A DNA stretch of 9,561 nt from assembly GCA_013695395.1 (NCBI GenBank), contig JACDAP010000480.1:1-9561 (forward strand), read 5' to 3'. A program made the position numbers and the translations under genes. The notes beneath the pieces are model-generated. The model saw nothing but the letters and a program-made list of their open reading frames with translations, was not told the origin of the DNA and searched no databases. Positions 1-6,140 of the stretch are shown piece by piece. The stretch comes from Solirubrobacterales bacterium (GTDB taxonomy: Bacteria > Actinomycetota > Thermoleophilia > Solirubrobacterales > Solirubrobacteraceae). How positions within the stretch are numbered: the first letter of the stretch is position 1; each line of letters begins with the position of its first letter.

Positions 1-2
1 TC

Positions 3-764
3 CGTGAAGAGCCGCGCCTGGCCGGCGCCGGCCGGACCGCGGGGGCGGTCGCGCTCCTGCCGTGGTTGGGGGTCCGCTTCCTGGCTCCCGGGGTTGTCGT
101 CCTGTTCGCCCTCGCCCGCTGGCTGCGCCGGCGCAAGGGTGGCGTCACCGGACTCGTCGCGATCGAGGTGCTGCTGATGAGCGCGGTGGTGCTGATCACG
201 GTCAACCTGCGGCTCTTCGGGGGCCTCGTCCCGAGCGCCGCCGAACCGGGTGAGGCGCCGGGCGGTGCGGCCGGCGTGGCGGACGCCGGCGAGTTCCTCA
301 CCCGCGTCCCTTCCCTCCTCGGCACCCTGATCGGACGCGATGTCGGACTGCTCCGCTGGGCGCCGGTCGCTGCACTCGCGGGGGCGACGCTCTGGCTGCT
401 GTGGCGCTCGCGACGAGACCACATCGCCCGTGCGCTCCCCGCGCGACTCGATATCGAGGTTTCCGCGGGGTTCCTGGGGGCCGTGGTGGGCGCCGGGCTC
501 GCGGCCGCCGCGCTGGCCGCCCCGTCGATCCGCGGAGCCTGGCTCGTGCCCGGCGACGTGCTCGTGGTCCTCCCCGCGGTCGGCGCCCTCTCCGCGTGGG
601 GGTGGCGGAGCTTCCCGCGGGCCGGAGGGGCGCTCGCGACGCTGACGCTCGCGGGGTCACTCTGGCTCGTCCTCGGGATCCGGCTCGGGGACGCCGCCGG
701 GCTCGGCCCACCGCGGGGACCGCTGCCGTGGGGTGGGCTCGAGCGGCTGCTCCCGCTGCTGTGA
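3..764 (+). CDS. C-terminal part of a multi-pass membrane protein (partial)
   Basis: The reading frame is open from the window edge and stops with TGA at 762-764, so the gene begins upstream. The 253 visible codons are dominated by hydrophobic stretches. About six could cross the membrane: around codons 19-42, 51-72, 118-135, 155-175, 182-200 and 210-225. An Arg-rich loop (WLRRRKGG) follows the first and RSRRD follows the third. The segment LLGTLIGRDVGLLRWAPV resembles a motif I associate with actinobacterial glycosyltransferase-like integral membrane proteins, where a 'DRxxGLLxxAPV' stretch precedes the last membrane segments. The catalytic N-terminal half would lie outside the window, so the function cannot be stated. 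The TTG at 66 is only an internal codon, because the frame is open and hydrophobic upstream of it. The next gene starts 77 bp downstream behind its own promoter, so the two are probably separate units. Confidence 0.8.
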   Translation, partial: REEPRLAGAGRTAGAVALLPWLGVRFLAPGVVVLFALARWLRRRKGGVTGLVAIEVLLMSAVVLITVNLRLFGGLVPSAAEPGEAPGGAAGVADAGEFLTRVPSLLGTLIGRDVGLLRWAPVAALAGATLWLLWRSRRDHIARALPARLDIEVSAGFLGAVVGAGLAAAALAAPSIRGAWLVPGDVLVVLPAVGALSAWGWRSFPRAGGALATLTLAGSLWLVLGIRLGDAAGLGPPRGPLPWGGLERLLPLL

Positions 765-781
765 GGCGCGTTCGTTGCCTC

Positions 782-798
782 ACGACGTCGGACGTCGT
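782..798. promoter_or_regulatory. 17-bp palindrome upstream of znuA
   Basis: ACGACGT and ACGTCGT form a perfect 7-bp inverted repeat around a CGG centre. The palindrome starts 18 bp after the stop codon of the upstream membrane-protein gene and ends 43 bp before the znuA start. It could be a protein-binding operator, or with its 3-nt loop a weak transcript-end hairpin for the upstream gene. No T-tract follows, which favours the operator reading slightly. Confidence 0.35.
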
Positions 799-809
799 TC
801 GAAATCGAG

Positions 810-825
810 AACGAGTCTCATCGTT
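810..825 (+). promoter_or_regulatory. Candidate metal-regulator (Zur/Fur-type) operator of znuA
   Basis: The sequence AACGA-N6-TCGTT is an inverted repeat ending 2 bp before the proposed -10 element. Within it, GAG-T-CTC (813-819) is a second nested palindrome. Fur-family regulators such as Zur bind palindromes of the TGAxAATGATxxTCATTxTCA type, and the region GAGAACGAGTCTCATCG keeps part of that pattern (GAxAAxGAxTxTCAT). The position between -35 and -10 of a zinc-binding-protein gene fits repression by zinc-loaded Zur. The match is partial, so regulator identity is inference. Confidence 0.35.
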
Positions 826-827
826 GT

Positions 828-833
828 TAGGAT
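828..833 (+). promoter_or_regulatory. -10 element for a probably leaderless znuA transcript
   Basis: TAGGAT fits the actinobacterial TANNNT -10 pattern. It ends 8 nt before the ATG at 842, so a start site about 7-9 nt downstream would put the transcript's 5' end at or next to the initiation codon. There is no good Shine-Dalgarno sequence before the ATG (only GGA at 830-832), which agrees with leaderless translation, a common mode in actinobacteria. No convincing -35 hexamer is visible at the usual spacing. Confidence 0.45.
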
Positions 834-841
834 CGGTTCTC

Positions 842-1813
842 ATGTTCACGCTCTCCCGCCGCTCCCCTGCCCTCCTGCTCGCGCTGGCCGGCCTCGTGAT
901 CGCCGGCTGCGGCGACGACGACGCGGGTGGCAGCGCCGCGTCCGGGGCGGACCGCATCGACGTCGTGGCCACGACGACCGTGCTCGGTGATCTCGTCCGC
1001 GAGGTCGGCGGCGAGGCGGTCGATGTCACCCAGATCCTCCAGCCGAACTCCGACGCCCACGACTACGAGCCCCGCCCCGATGACGTCAGGGACACCGCCG
1101 GTGCACAGGTGGTCGTGGCCTCGGGCGACAACCTCGACCGCTGGATCGGCGATGTCGTCGAGCAGAGCGGCAGCGACGCCGTGACGATCGACGTCTCCCA
1201 GCAGCTGAAGGTGCGTCTGCCGGGCGAGAGCGAGGGTGAGGAGGCCTCGAAGCACGACCCCCACTGGTGGCACGACCCGCGCAACACCGAGACCGCGGTG
1301 GAGGAGATCCGCGACGCGTTCATCAAGGCCAACCCGGGCGCGAGAGCCGTCTACGAGCGGAACGCCATCGCCTACATCGCGAAGGTGAAGGCCCTCGACA
1401 CCGGGATCGCCGAATGCTTCGCCGCGGTCCCCGCCAGGGAGCGCAAGCTCGTCACCGACCACGATGCCTTCGGCTACTTCGCCGACCGCTACGACATCAC
1501 CGTCGTCGGCGCTGTGATCCCGTCGCAGACCACGCAGGCCCAGCCCTCCGCGGGCGAGGTCGCCGAGCTCGTCAGGACGATCGAGCGCGAGGACGTCAAG
1601 GCCGTCTTCCCCGAGAGCTCGGTCAACCCGAAGCTCGCGCAGGCGATCGCCAAGCAGACGGGGGCCAGCGCCGAGTACACGCTCTACGGCGACTCCCTCG
1701 GCGAGGAGGGCTCCCCCGGCGCCACCTACCTCGGGATGGAGCAGGCCAACGCCGACGCCATGGTCAAGGGCTTCACGGGCGGCAGCGGCTCGTGCCGGGT
1801 CCCGGGGATCTGA
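842..1813 (+). CDS. znuA: Zinc ABC transporter substrate-binding lipoprotein (ZnuA-like)
   Basis: This 323-residue protein has the cluster A-I metal-binding fold (TroA/ZnuA family). It would capture zinc outside the membrane and hand it to an ABC permease. An N-terminal lipoprotein signal is clear: RR at 6-7, a hydrophobic core, then IAGC with the lipidated Cys at residue 23. The expected metal ligands can be placed: His73 (NSDAHDYEP), His141 (HDPHWWHDP), His207 (TDHDAFGYF) and Asp284 (LYGDSL). Three His plus a carboxylate is the pattern of zinc binders, whereas manganese binders usually have Glu at the third position. The His-rich loop of many ZnuA proteins is replaced by a short acidic stretch (residues 128-136) before the HDPHWWH cluster. 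Cys192 and Cys318 could form a disulfide. The frame stays open upstream to 401, but that part overlaps the previous gene and lacks the signal peptide. No ATPase or permease gene (znuC, znuB) follows, so those must be elsewhere. Confidence 0.93.
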   Translation: MFTLSRRSPALLLALAGLVIAGCGDDDAGGSAASGADRIDVVATTTVLGDLVREVGGEAVDVTQILQPNSDAHDYEPRPDDVRDTAGAQVVVASGDNLDRWIGDVVEQSGSDAVTIDVSQQLKVRLPGESEGEEASKHDPHWWHDPRNTETAVEEIRDAFIKANPGARAVYERNAIAYIAKVKALDTGIAECFAAVPARERKLVTDHDAFGYFADRYDITVVGAVIPSQTTQAQPSAGEVAELVRTIEREDVKAVFPESSVNPKLAQAIAKQTGASAEYTLYGDSLGEEGSPGATYLGMEQANADAMVKGFTGGSGSCRVPGI

Positions 1814-1814
1814 G

Positions 1815-1849
1815 CGCCGAGCCCTCCGTCTGGCTGGAGGTCGCCGGCG
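1815..1849. terminator. Bidirectional hairpin between convergent genes
   Basis: Two stacked stems are visible just after the znuA stop: CGCCG (1815-1819) with CGGCG (1845-1849), and CCTCC (1823-1827) with GGAGG (1836-1840), separated by a small interior loop. The structure lies between the znuA stop (1811-1813) and the stop of the oppositely oriented gene (1861-1863), so it could end both transcripts. There is no T-tract on either strand, so it would be an imperfect intrinsic terminator of the GC-rich actinobacterial kind. Confidence 0.45.
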
Positions 1850-1860
1850 GCTGAACCCCG

Positions 1861-3153
1861 TCAGTGCACGTGGCCGTGGTCGCCGTCGCCGAGTGCGTTG
1901 GCCGGGGTTCGCGCCACGAGGTATGCGGCTAGGCCGGTCGTCAGCGGAACCGCCGCGATGAGCGCCAGGCAGCCGATGATCGTCGCGGCGATCGGCTCGG
2001 CGACGTCCTGGGCGTTCAGGGCGTCGGTCGCCCCCACGCCGGAGGAGCGCAGCACGAGCAGCAGCGGCAGCGCGGTCCCCACGTAGGCGAGCACGAGCGT
2101 GTGGATCGTGGCGGCCAGGTGGTCACGGCCGACCGTGATCGCCCCGGCGTAGAGGCGTCGCGCACTCAGCCCCGGGTTCGCCCGGCGCAGCGCGACGACC
2201 GCCGAGGACTGGGTGACCGCCGTGTCGGCCAGCACCCCGAGCGCGCCGATGAGCATCCCGGCGAGGACTATTCCGCGCAGGGAGACGTCGGCCTGCTGCT
2301 GGGCGAGGAACCCGGCGATCTCGTTGGAGCGGCCGTCGAGTGCGACGAGCCGCACCGCGACCTCGGCGAGCCCGGCGCTGAGCAGCAGGGTGACGGTCAC
2401 ACCGAGCAGCGCGGCCAGGGAGGGCGCGGCAAGGCCGTGGGTGAGCCCGACGGTGATCACCGTGACCGCCAGGGCGCAGGAGAGGGCGACCGGGACGGCG
2501 GGGCTTCCCTCGAGCATGGCCGGGATGAGGAAGGCGACGACGAGCCCGACCGATCCGACGACGCCGAGCGCAGCGAGCGCGCCGCGCAGCCGGAGGGTCA
2601 CCAGCGCGACCACCGCCAGCAGCAAGCCCAGCCAGGCCAGGCCGCCGCGCCGGTCGACGCCGGCGTAGGCGAAGCGCTCCTCTGGGGATGGCACACCCGC
2701 GAACTCGGGAACCGGCGTGACCCGGACCGCGCTCCCCGGCTGCGGCGAGGGTGTCAGCCCTCCGACTGGGCCGAGCGTGAGCTTCTCCGGTCGGCCGTCC
2801 ACGTCGACCTCGATCTGCCGGCACCGCTGCGCGGTCTGCCCGGAGCAGGGAACGATGCGTGAAGCGGTGACCTCAGCCCCACGCGAGGGGCCGCCGAAGG
2901 CGCCCGCGCCGCTGCTCTTCACCTCGCCCGGCCAGAAGGCCAGCAGCCCACCGGCGGTGCCCAGCAGGACGAGCAGGCAGAGGACGATGAGCGCCCGGCC
3001 CCCGCCCGAGGCCCAGAGCGCCGCCAGGTCCCCGCGTGGCCCGTCGGGTTCGCCGCGACGGCGGCGGTCCTGCCGCGCACGTCGCCGCCGTTCCCCGCTT
3101 GCCCACAGCTCGTCGAGATCGTCGCCTGCGACGTGCTGTTGGCCGGTACTCAC
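1861..3153 (-). CDS. YibE/F-family integral membrane protein
   Basis: The 430-residue protein belongs to the YibE/F family (PF07907), whose transport or export role is not established. The order is: a charged cytoplasmic N-terminus (1-50, with an Arg-rich run near 21-33), a membrane segment (about 53-74), an external region of about 95 residues with Cys103 and Cys111, and then about seven membrane segments from 171 onward. Family signatures are GALGVLADTAVTQSSAV (303-319) and GRDHLAATIHTLVLAYVG (342-359). The C-terminus is GDGDHGHVH; the His/Asp tail and the convergent zinc-binding-protein gene make a link to metal handling tempting but unproven. The start is GTG at 3153, because the frame closes with a stop at 3183 and no other start codon lies between. 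No strong Shine-Dalgarno sequence is seen. The GTG overlaps the stop of an upstream small ORF (GTGA), which suggests translational coupling. Confidence 0.85.
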   Translation of the reverse strand: MSTGQQHVAGDDLDELWASGERRRRARQDRRRRGEPDGPRGDLAALWASGGGRALIVLCLLVLLGTAGGLLAFWPGEVKSSGAGAFGGPSRGAEVTASRIVPCSGQTAQRCRQIEVDVDGRPEKLTLGPVGGLTPSPQPGSAVRVTPVPEFAGVPSPEERFAYAGVDRRGGLAWLGLLLAVVALVTLRLRGALAALGVVGSVGLVVAFLIPAMLEGSPAVPVALSCALAVTVITVGLTHGLAAPSLAALLGVTVTLLLSAGLAEVAVRLVALDGRSNEIAGFLAQQQADVSLRGIVLAGMLIGALGVLADTAVTQSSAVVALRRANPGLSARRLYAGAITVGRDHLAATIHTLVLAYVGTALPLLLVLRSSGVGATDALNAQDVAEPIAATIIGCLALIAAVPLTTGLAAYLVARTPANALGDGDHGHVH

Positions 3154-3416
3154 ACCGGGGTGGTTCGCGGCGATGGGCCATCACCCTTCCCTGCTCCGAG
3201 CTGCGTACGTGCTCGCGGCTCCTCGACCGGCTCCGGCTCGGACCCGACAAGCGCGCCCGGGGGCGCCTCCGTGACCTGCGCGGAGGCCGCGGCCGGCGCT
3301 TGCGGAGCCGATGACGAAGAGCCCATCACGGTCTTCCTCCAGCGATCGAGAGCCTCGGCGGCCTGGTTCGGCGCCTCAACCAACTGGTGTGCGGAAGACA
3401 TTGACGCGGGACACAC
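3150..3416 (-). CDS. Possible small ORF coupled to the YibE/F gene
   Basis: An 88-codon frame runs into the YibE/F gene with a 4-nt GTGA stop/start overlap, the classic layout for coupled translation. Its GTG start (3416-3414) is preceded by AGGCGG a few bases upstream. I counted third-position G/C in about three quarters of the codons, somewhat lower than in neighbouring genes. The product would be soluble and rich in Ala, Pro and Glu, with one helix-like stretch (AEALDRWRKTVMG) and a low-complexity tail. I do not recognise a family. It may be a real leader or small protein, or simply a long frame in GC-rich intergenic DNA. Confidence 0.3.
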   Translation of the reverse strand: MCPASMSSAHQLVEAPNQAAEALDRWRKTVMGSSSSAPQAPAAASAQVTEAPPGALVGSEPEPVEEPRARTQLGAGKGDGPSPRTTPV

Positions 3417-3430
3417 GCCGCCTACTCGAG

Positions 3431-3452
3431 GTTCACCGTCTGGACACAGCGA
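3431..3452 (+). promoter_or_regulatory. Candidate PHO box (PhoP-binding repeats) upstream of phoX
   Basis: GTTCACCGTCT is followed directly by GGACACAGCGA, two 11-nt units; a third (TGCGGGTTCGC) is poor. Streptomyces PhoP binds tandem 11-nt repeats with a GTTCACC core, and the first unit keeps that core exactly while the second keeps only G..CAC. The site lies 55 bp upstream of the phoX start codon and 17 bp before a TAATTT -10 element, which suits activation under phosphate limitation. The match is one good unit plus one weak one. Confidence 0.4.
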
Positions 3453-3465
3453 TGCGGGTTCGCGG

Positions 3466-3475
3466 ACCGTAATTT
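3466..3475. promoter_or_regulatory. Overlapping divergent -10 elements (YibE/F side and phoX)
   Basis: The 10-mer ACCGTAATTT reads as TAATTT (3470-3475) on the plus strand and TACGGT (3471-3466) on the minus strand. Both fit TANNNT and share the central TA. The plus element is 32 bp from the phoX TTG start; the minus element is 49 bp from the GTG of the possible small ORF. This form (A-N3-TA-N3-T) can drive transcription both ways in bacteria. No clear -35 hexamers are visible. Confidence 0.35.
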
Positions 3476-3497
3476 TTGGTCCTCAAACCACGAACTC

Positions 3498-3502
3498 AGG
3501 AG
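3498..3502 (+). promoter_or_regulatory. Ribosome-binding site fixing the phoX TTG start
   Basis: AGGAG lies 5 nt before TTG at 3508-3510. This is the clearest Shine-Dalgarno sequence in the window. It selects the TTG start, directly ahead of the twin-arginine signal, over upstream starts in the same open frame. Confidence 0.75.
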
Positions 3503-3507
3503 ACCAC

Positions 3508-4989
3508 TTGTCCACGCTTGACCGCCGCACGTTCCTGCGCAACGGCACCACCGCCGGTGTCGGCCTCATCGGTGCCGGTGCCGTCCAGGCGCTGACCGCC
3601 CGCACCGCCCTCGCCAAGAAGGGGCCGCAGGCCAGCCCATACGGACCGGTAGTCCCGATGCGCGACCGTACGACGGGGCGTCAGATCCTCGCGCTCCCGC
3701 GAGGCTTCAAGTACGCGACCTTCGGCGCGATCGGCTCCACGATGTCCGACGGCAACCGCACGCCGCTGGCCCTCGACGGCATGGCCGCCTTCGCCCACCC
3801 CTCGGGCGACAAGAAGCTGACGCGCCTGATCCGCAACCACGAGGACCGCAACGCCAAGAACACCGGCTCCAACCGGCCGACCCTCGCCGAGGCCGCGACC
3901 GTCTACGACCCCCAGGCCGGAGCGGGCACCTCCACGCTCGACTTCGACACGGTGAAGATGGATCTCGTCCAGGACTTCATCTCGCTGAAGGGCACGATCG
4001 TCAACTGTGCCGGCGGCCAGTCGCTGGGTCAGACCGGCTGGCTCACCGGCGAGGAGACCGTTCAGACCTACGACGGCGTCAAGCACGGGTACGCGTTCTT
4101 CGTGCCGGTCGACCGCGACCTGGGCGACGGTGTGGGCGGCCAGCCGATCGTCCCGATGGGCCGCTTCGCGCACGAGGCCGCCGCGGTCGACGGGGCCGGC
4201 ATCGTCTACCAGACCGAGGACGCCGGAACCGGCCGGGGCTCGGGCTTCTACCGCTACATCCCCACCGCGCCGACCGACCTCTTCGCCGGTGGCCGCCTGG
4301 AGATGCTCGCCGTCGTGGGCCAGGACAACGCCGACCTGCGCGAGGGCCAGGTCGTCGGAGACGCGCTGCCCGTACGCTGGGTGCCGATCGCCACGCCCGA
4401 CACCGACGGGCAGAACAACGACACGGCCGGCAGCGTCTACCAGCAGGGCTTCGTCCTCGGCGGGGCGAAGTTCAACCGCCTGGAGGGCTGCTGGGCCGAC
4501 GGGAGGAACTCGATCTTCTTCTGCTCGACCAGCGGTGGTGACGTCAAGAACGGCGACGTCAACTCCGACGGGTACAAGGAGGGCTTCGGACAGGTCTGGC
4601 AGTACCGGACCGACAACATGGGCGGGACGCTGACGCTCGTCTACGAGTCCACCGGCTCGGAGGCCCTTGACTCGCCCGACAACCTGCTGGTCACCCCGCG
4701 CGGCGGGATCATCCTCTGCGAGGACGACGCGTCCAGCGACAGCGACACGAACCCGGCCAACCCGACGATCGAGGACGTCAACCGGCTGATCGGCTTCAGC
4801 CGCAGCGGCGGCGCTTTCGAGTTCGCCGTCAACATCCTCAACGACGCAGAGCTGGCCGGGGCGACGTTCAGCCCGGACGGCAAGGTGCTCTTCGTGAACA
4901 TCTTCGGCTCGTCGAGGGGGACGGTCGACGAGAGTGACGAGGGCATGACGATCGCGATCAGGGGCCCGTGGGCCAAGGGGCCGCTCTAG
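3508..4989 (+). CDS. phoX: Tat-exported PhoX (DUF839) family alkaline phosphatase
   Basis: The 493-residue product belongs to the PhoX/DUF839 family (PF05787), monomeric iron- and calcium-dependent phosphatases that release phosphate from organic esters outside the cell. A twin-arginine signal is clear: DRRTFLRNG at 5-13, a hydrophobic stretch, and an Ala-Leu-Ala cleavage site near 34-36. Family landmarks include NCAGG (166-170; the equivalent Cys contacts the metal centre in the known PhoX structure, as I recall), WLTGEE (178-183), GRFAHEA (218-224), YQTEDAG (234-240), RLEGCW (324-329), SPDNL (389-393), CED (404-406) and a C-terminal FSPDGKVLFVNI (454-465), the last typical of a beta-propeller blade. 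The start TTG follows AGGAG. The candidate PHO box upstream supports phosphate control, and the gene is followed by a strong hairpin, so it is probably monocistronic. Some DUF839 members have no proven activity, so the exact substrate is unknown. Confidence 0.9.
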   Translation: MSTLDRRTFLRNGTTAGVGLIGAGAVQALTARTALAKKGPQASPYGPVVPMRDRTTGRQILALPRGFKYATFGAIGSTMSDGNRTPLALDGMAAFAHPSGDKKLTRLIRNHEDRNAKNTGSNRPTLAEAATVYDPQAGAGTSTLDFDTVKMDLVQDFISLKGTIVNCAGGQSLGQTGWLTGEETVQTYDGVKHGYAFFVPVDRDLGDGVGGQPIVPMGRFAHEAAAVDGAGIVYQTEDAGTGRGSGFYRYIPTAPTDLFAGGRLEMLAVVGQDNADLREGQVVGDALPVRWVPIATPDTDGQNNDTAGSVYQQGFVLGGAKFNRLEGCWADGRNSIFFCSTSGGDVKNGDVNSDGYKEGFGQVWQYRTDNMGGTLTLVYESTGSEALDSPDNLLVTPRGGIILCEDDASSDSDTNPANPTIEDVNRLIGFSRSGGAFEFAVNILNDAELAGATFSPDGKVLFVNIFGSSRGTVDESDEGMTIAIRGPWAKGPL

Positions 4990-4997
4990 GGCGCGGA

Positions 4998-5031
4998 GGC
5001 GGGGTCCGTGCGCTGGGAGGCGGACCCCGCC
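4998..5031 (+). terminator. Strong hairpin terminator after phoX
   Basis: GGCGGGGTCCG (4998-5008) and CGGACCCCGCC (5021-5031) form a perfect 11-bp stem with a 12-nt loop, starting 8 nt after the phoX stop. No T-run follows, as is common in high-GC actinobacteria. It is the most stable short hairpin I see outside the repeat arms. Confidence 0.7.
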
Positions 5032-5156
5032 GTCGCGGTCGTCGCCGTGGCCCGCGCGGCGCTGCTCGCGCTTGCCTGAGCGATGTCGCGCAGGCCGGCC
5101 GGGGCGACAGTCAGCGGGTGGCGCCGGGTCTACACGGATGAGGCCAGCGAGGCCGG

Positions 5157-6113
5157 CTACGCCTCGAAGTGCTCGAGGATCTGCGTCGCCGCACTGGCCG
5201 GGTCGAGGCGGCGCTCCACGACCTCCGCGAGCAGCCGGGCGAACTCGTCGTCGCCCTCCATGCGGGCGGCGAGGTCGCGGCGCATGCGGAAGGTGCAGAT
5301 CGAGAGCACCTCGTTGCGCAGGTTGCGCTGACGGCGCTCGCTCAGCGTGCCCTCCTCCTCGATGAAGGCGCGGTGCTCGTCGAGCTTCTCGACCAGCACC
5401 TCGACGCCCTCCCCGCGGCTGGCCTCGGTCTTCAGGATCGGCACGCGCCAGGCGCCCTTGACCGCCGGTGCGAGGGAGAGCACGCCGCGGATCTCGCGGA
5501 CCATCGTGTCGGTGAGCGGGTGGTCGGCCTTGTTGACGACGATGATGTCGGGGATCTCCATGACCCCGGCCTTGAGCGCCTGGATCGAGTCACCCGAGCC
5601 GGGCATGAGCACGAGGACGACGGTGTCGGCGTGATCGATCACGTCGATCTCGGCCTGGCCGACGCCGACGGTCTCCAGGAGCACGTCATCCTTGCCGCTC
5701 GCGTCCATCAGCAGGGCGGCCTGGAGCGCGGCCTCGGAGAGCCCGCCGAGCGCACCCCGGTTGGCCATCGAGCGGATGAAGACGCCCTGGTCGAGGAAGT
5801 GCTCGGTCAGGCGGATCCGGTCGCCGAGCAGGGCGCCGTGGGTAAAGGGGCTCGACGGATCGATCGAGAGGACGGCGACCTGCCGGTCGGCCTGACGGCG
5901 CAGCTTCGTCAGCGCGCTGATGAGCGTTGACTTGCCGGAGCCAGGGGCGCCCGTGAGTCCGACGATCGAGGCCTTTCCGGTGTGGGGGAAGACCTCCCGG
6001 ACGAGCTCCCAGCCCGCGGGGTCGTCGTTCTCCACCAGCGAGATCGCGCGGGCGAGCGCACGCTTGTCACCGGCGAGCAGGCGCTGGGCGAGGGGGTCCT
6101 GAGCAGTCGGCAT
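5157..6113 (-). CDS. meaB: MeaB/ArgK G-protein chaperone of methylmalonyl-CoA mutase
   Basis: This 318-residue P-loop GTPase of the MeaB/ArgK (human MMAA) family loads and protects the adenosylcobalamin cofactor of methylmalonyl-CoA-type mutases in the cytoplasm. The G motifs are in order: GAPGSGKS (55-62, P-loop), DPSSP (85-89), GDRIRL (97-102), ETVGVGQAE (147-155, switch region) and NKAD (194-197, guanine specificity). The C-terminal helices (about 255-318) match the family's dimerisation region. The length is normal. The start is ATG at 6113; an in-frame GTG at 6125 (AAGGG 4 nt before it) is possible but would fall inside the proposed -10 element. The open frame further upstream to 6647 is the antisense shadow of the acyltransferase gene. 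No mutase or epimerase gene is in view, so it acts in trans on an enzyme encoded elsewhere. Confidence 0.93.
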   Translation of the reverse strand: MPTAQDPLAQRLLAGDKRALARAISLVENDDPAGWELVREVFPHTGKASIVGLTGAPGSGKSTLISALTKLRRQADRQVAVLSIDPSSPFTHGALLGDRIRLTEHFLDQGVFIRSMANRGALGGLSEAALQAALLMDASGKDDVLLETVGVGQAEIDVIDHADTVVLVLMPGSGDSIQALKAGVMEIPDIIVVNKADHPLTDTMVREIRGVLSLAPAVKGAWRVPILKTEASRGEGVEVLVEKLDEHRAFIEEEGTLSERRQRNLRNEVLSICTFRMRRDLAARMEGDDEFARLLAEVVERRLDPASAATQILEHFEA

Positions 6114-6123
6114 CCGGCTCGGC

Positions 6124-6133
6124 ACATTACCCT
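6124..6133. promoter_or_regulatory. Shared divergent -10 elements of meaB and the acyltransferase
   Basis: Only 27 bp separate the two divergent start codons. In this gap ACATTACCCT reads as TACCCT (6128-6133) on the plus strand and TAATGT (6129-6124) on the minus strand, both fitting TANNNT and sharing the central TA. The plus element ends 7 nt before GTG 6141 and the minus element ends 10 nt before ATG 6113, so both mRNAs would be leaderless or nearly so. This agrees with the lack of good ribosome-binding sites. -35 sequences are not recognisable. Confidence 0.4.
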
Positions 6134-6140
6134 TGCCCGG

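Larger units (their letters stand above)
3154..3507. other. 354-bp divergent intergenic region (YibE/F and phoX)
   Basis: This gap separates the starts of two divergent genes. Its left three quarters are covered by the possible 88-codon minus-strand ORF. The right part (3417-3507) is visibly less GC-rich, especially 3471-3490, and holds the candidate PHO box, overlapping -10 elements for both directions and the phoX ribosome-binding site. I see no RNA gene or mobile-element end in it. Confidence 0.6.

Noticed and set aside
401..841. Extension of the znuA frame to an upstream start, giving a 470-residue protein
   Set aside because: It overlaps the upstream membrane-protein gene, is Arg-rich without domain character, and would bury the lipoprotein signal peptide that starts at 842.
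2101..2862. 253-codon plus-strand frame opposite the YibE/F gene
   Set aside because: It is highly charged and Gly/Asp/Glu/Arg-rich, typical of the antisense of a GC-rich membrane-protein gene, and the opposite strand has clear family signatures.
3133..3507. Longer phoX frame starting at 3133
   Set aside because: The Tat signal begins at the TTG at 3508, preceded by AGGAG; the extension crosses the regulatory region and has no domain character.
5169..5930. 253-codon plus-strand frame opposite meaB
   Set aside because: It is the antisense shadow of a gene with intact GTPase motifs; its product is low-complexity and unlike any family I know.
5982..6140. N-terminal extension of the acyltransferase into meaB
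   Set aside because: It is antisense to the MeaB P-loop coding region, and the product has no acyltransferase features there.
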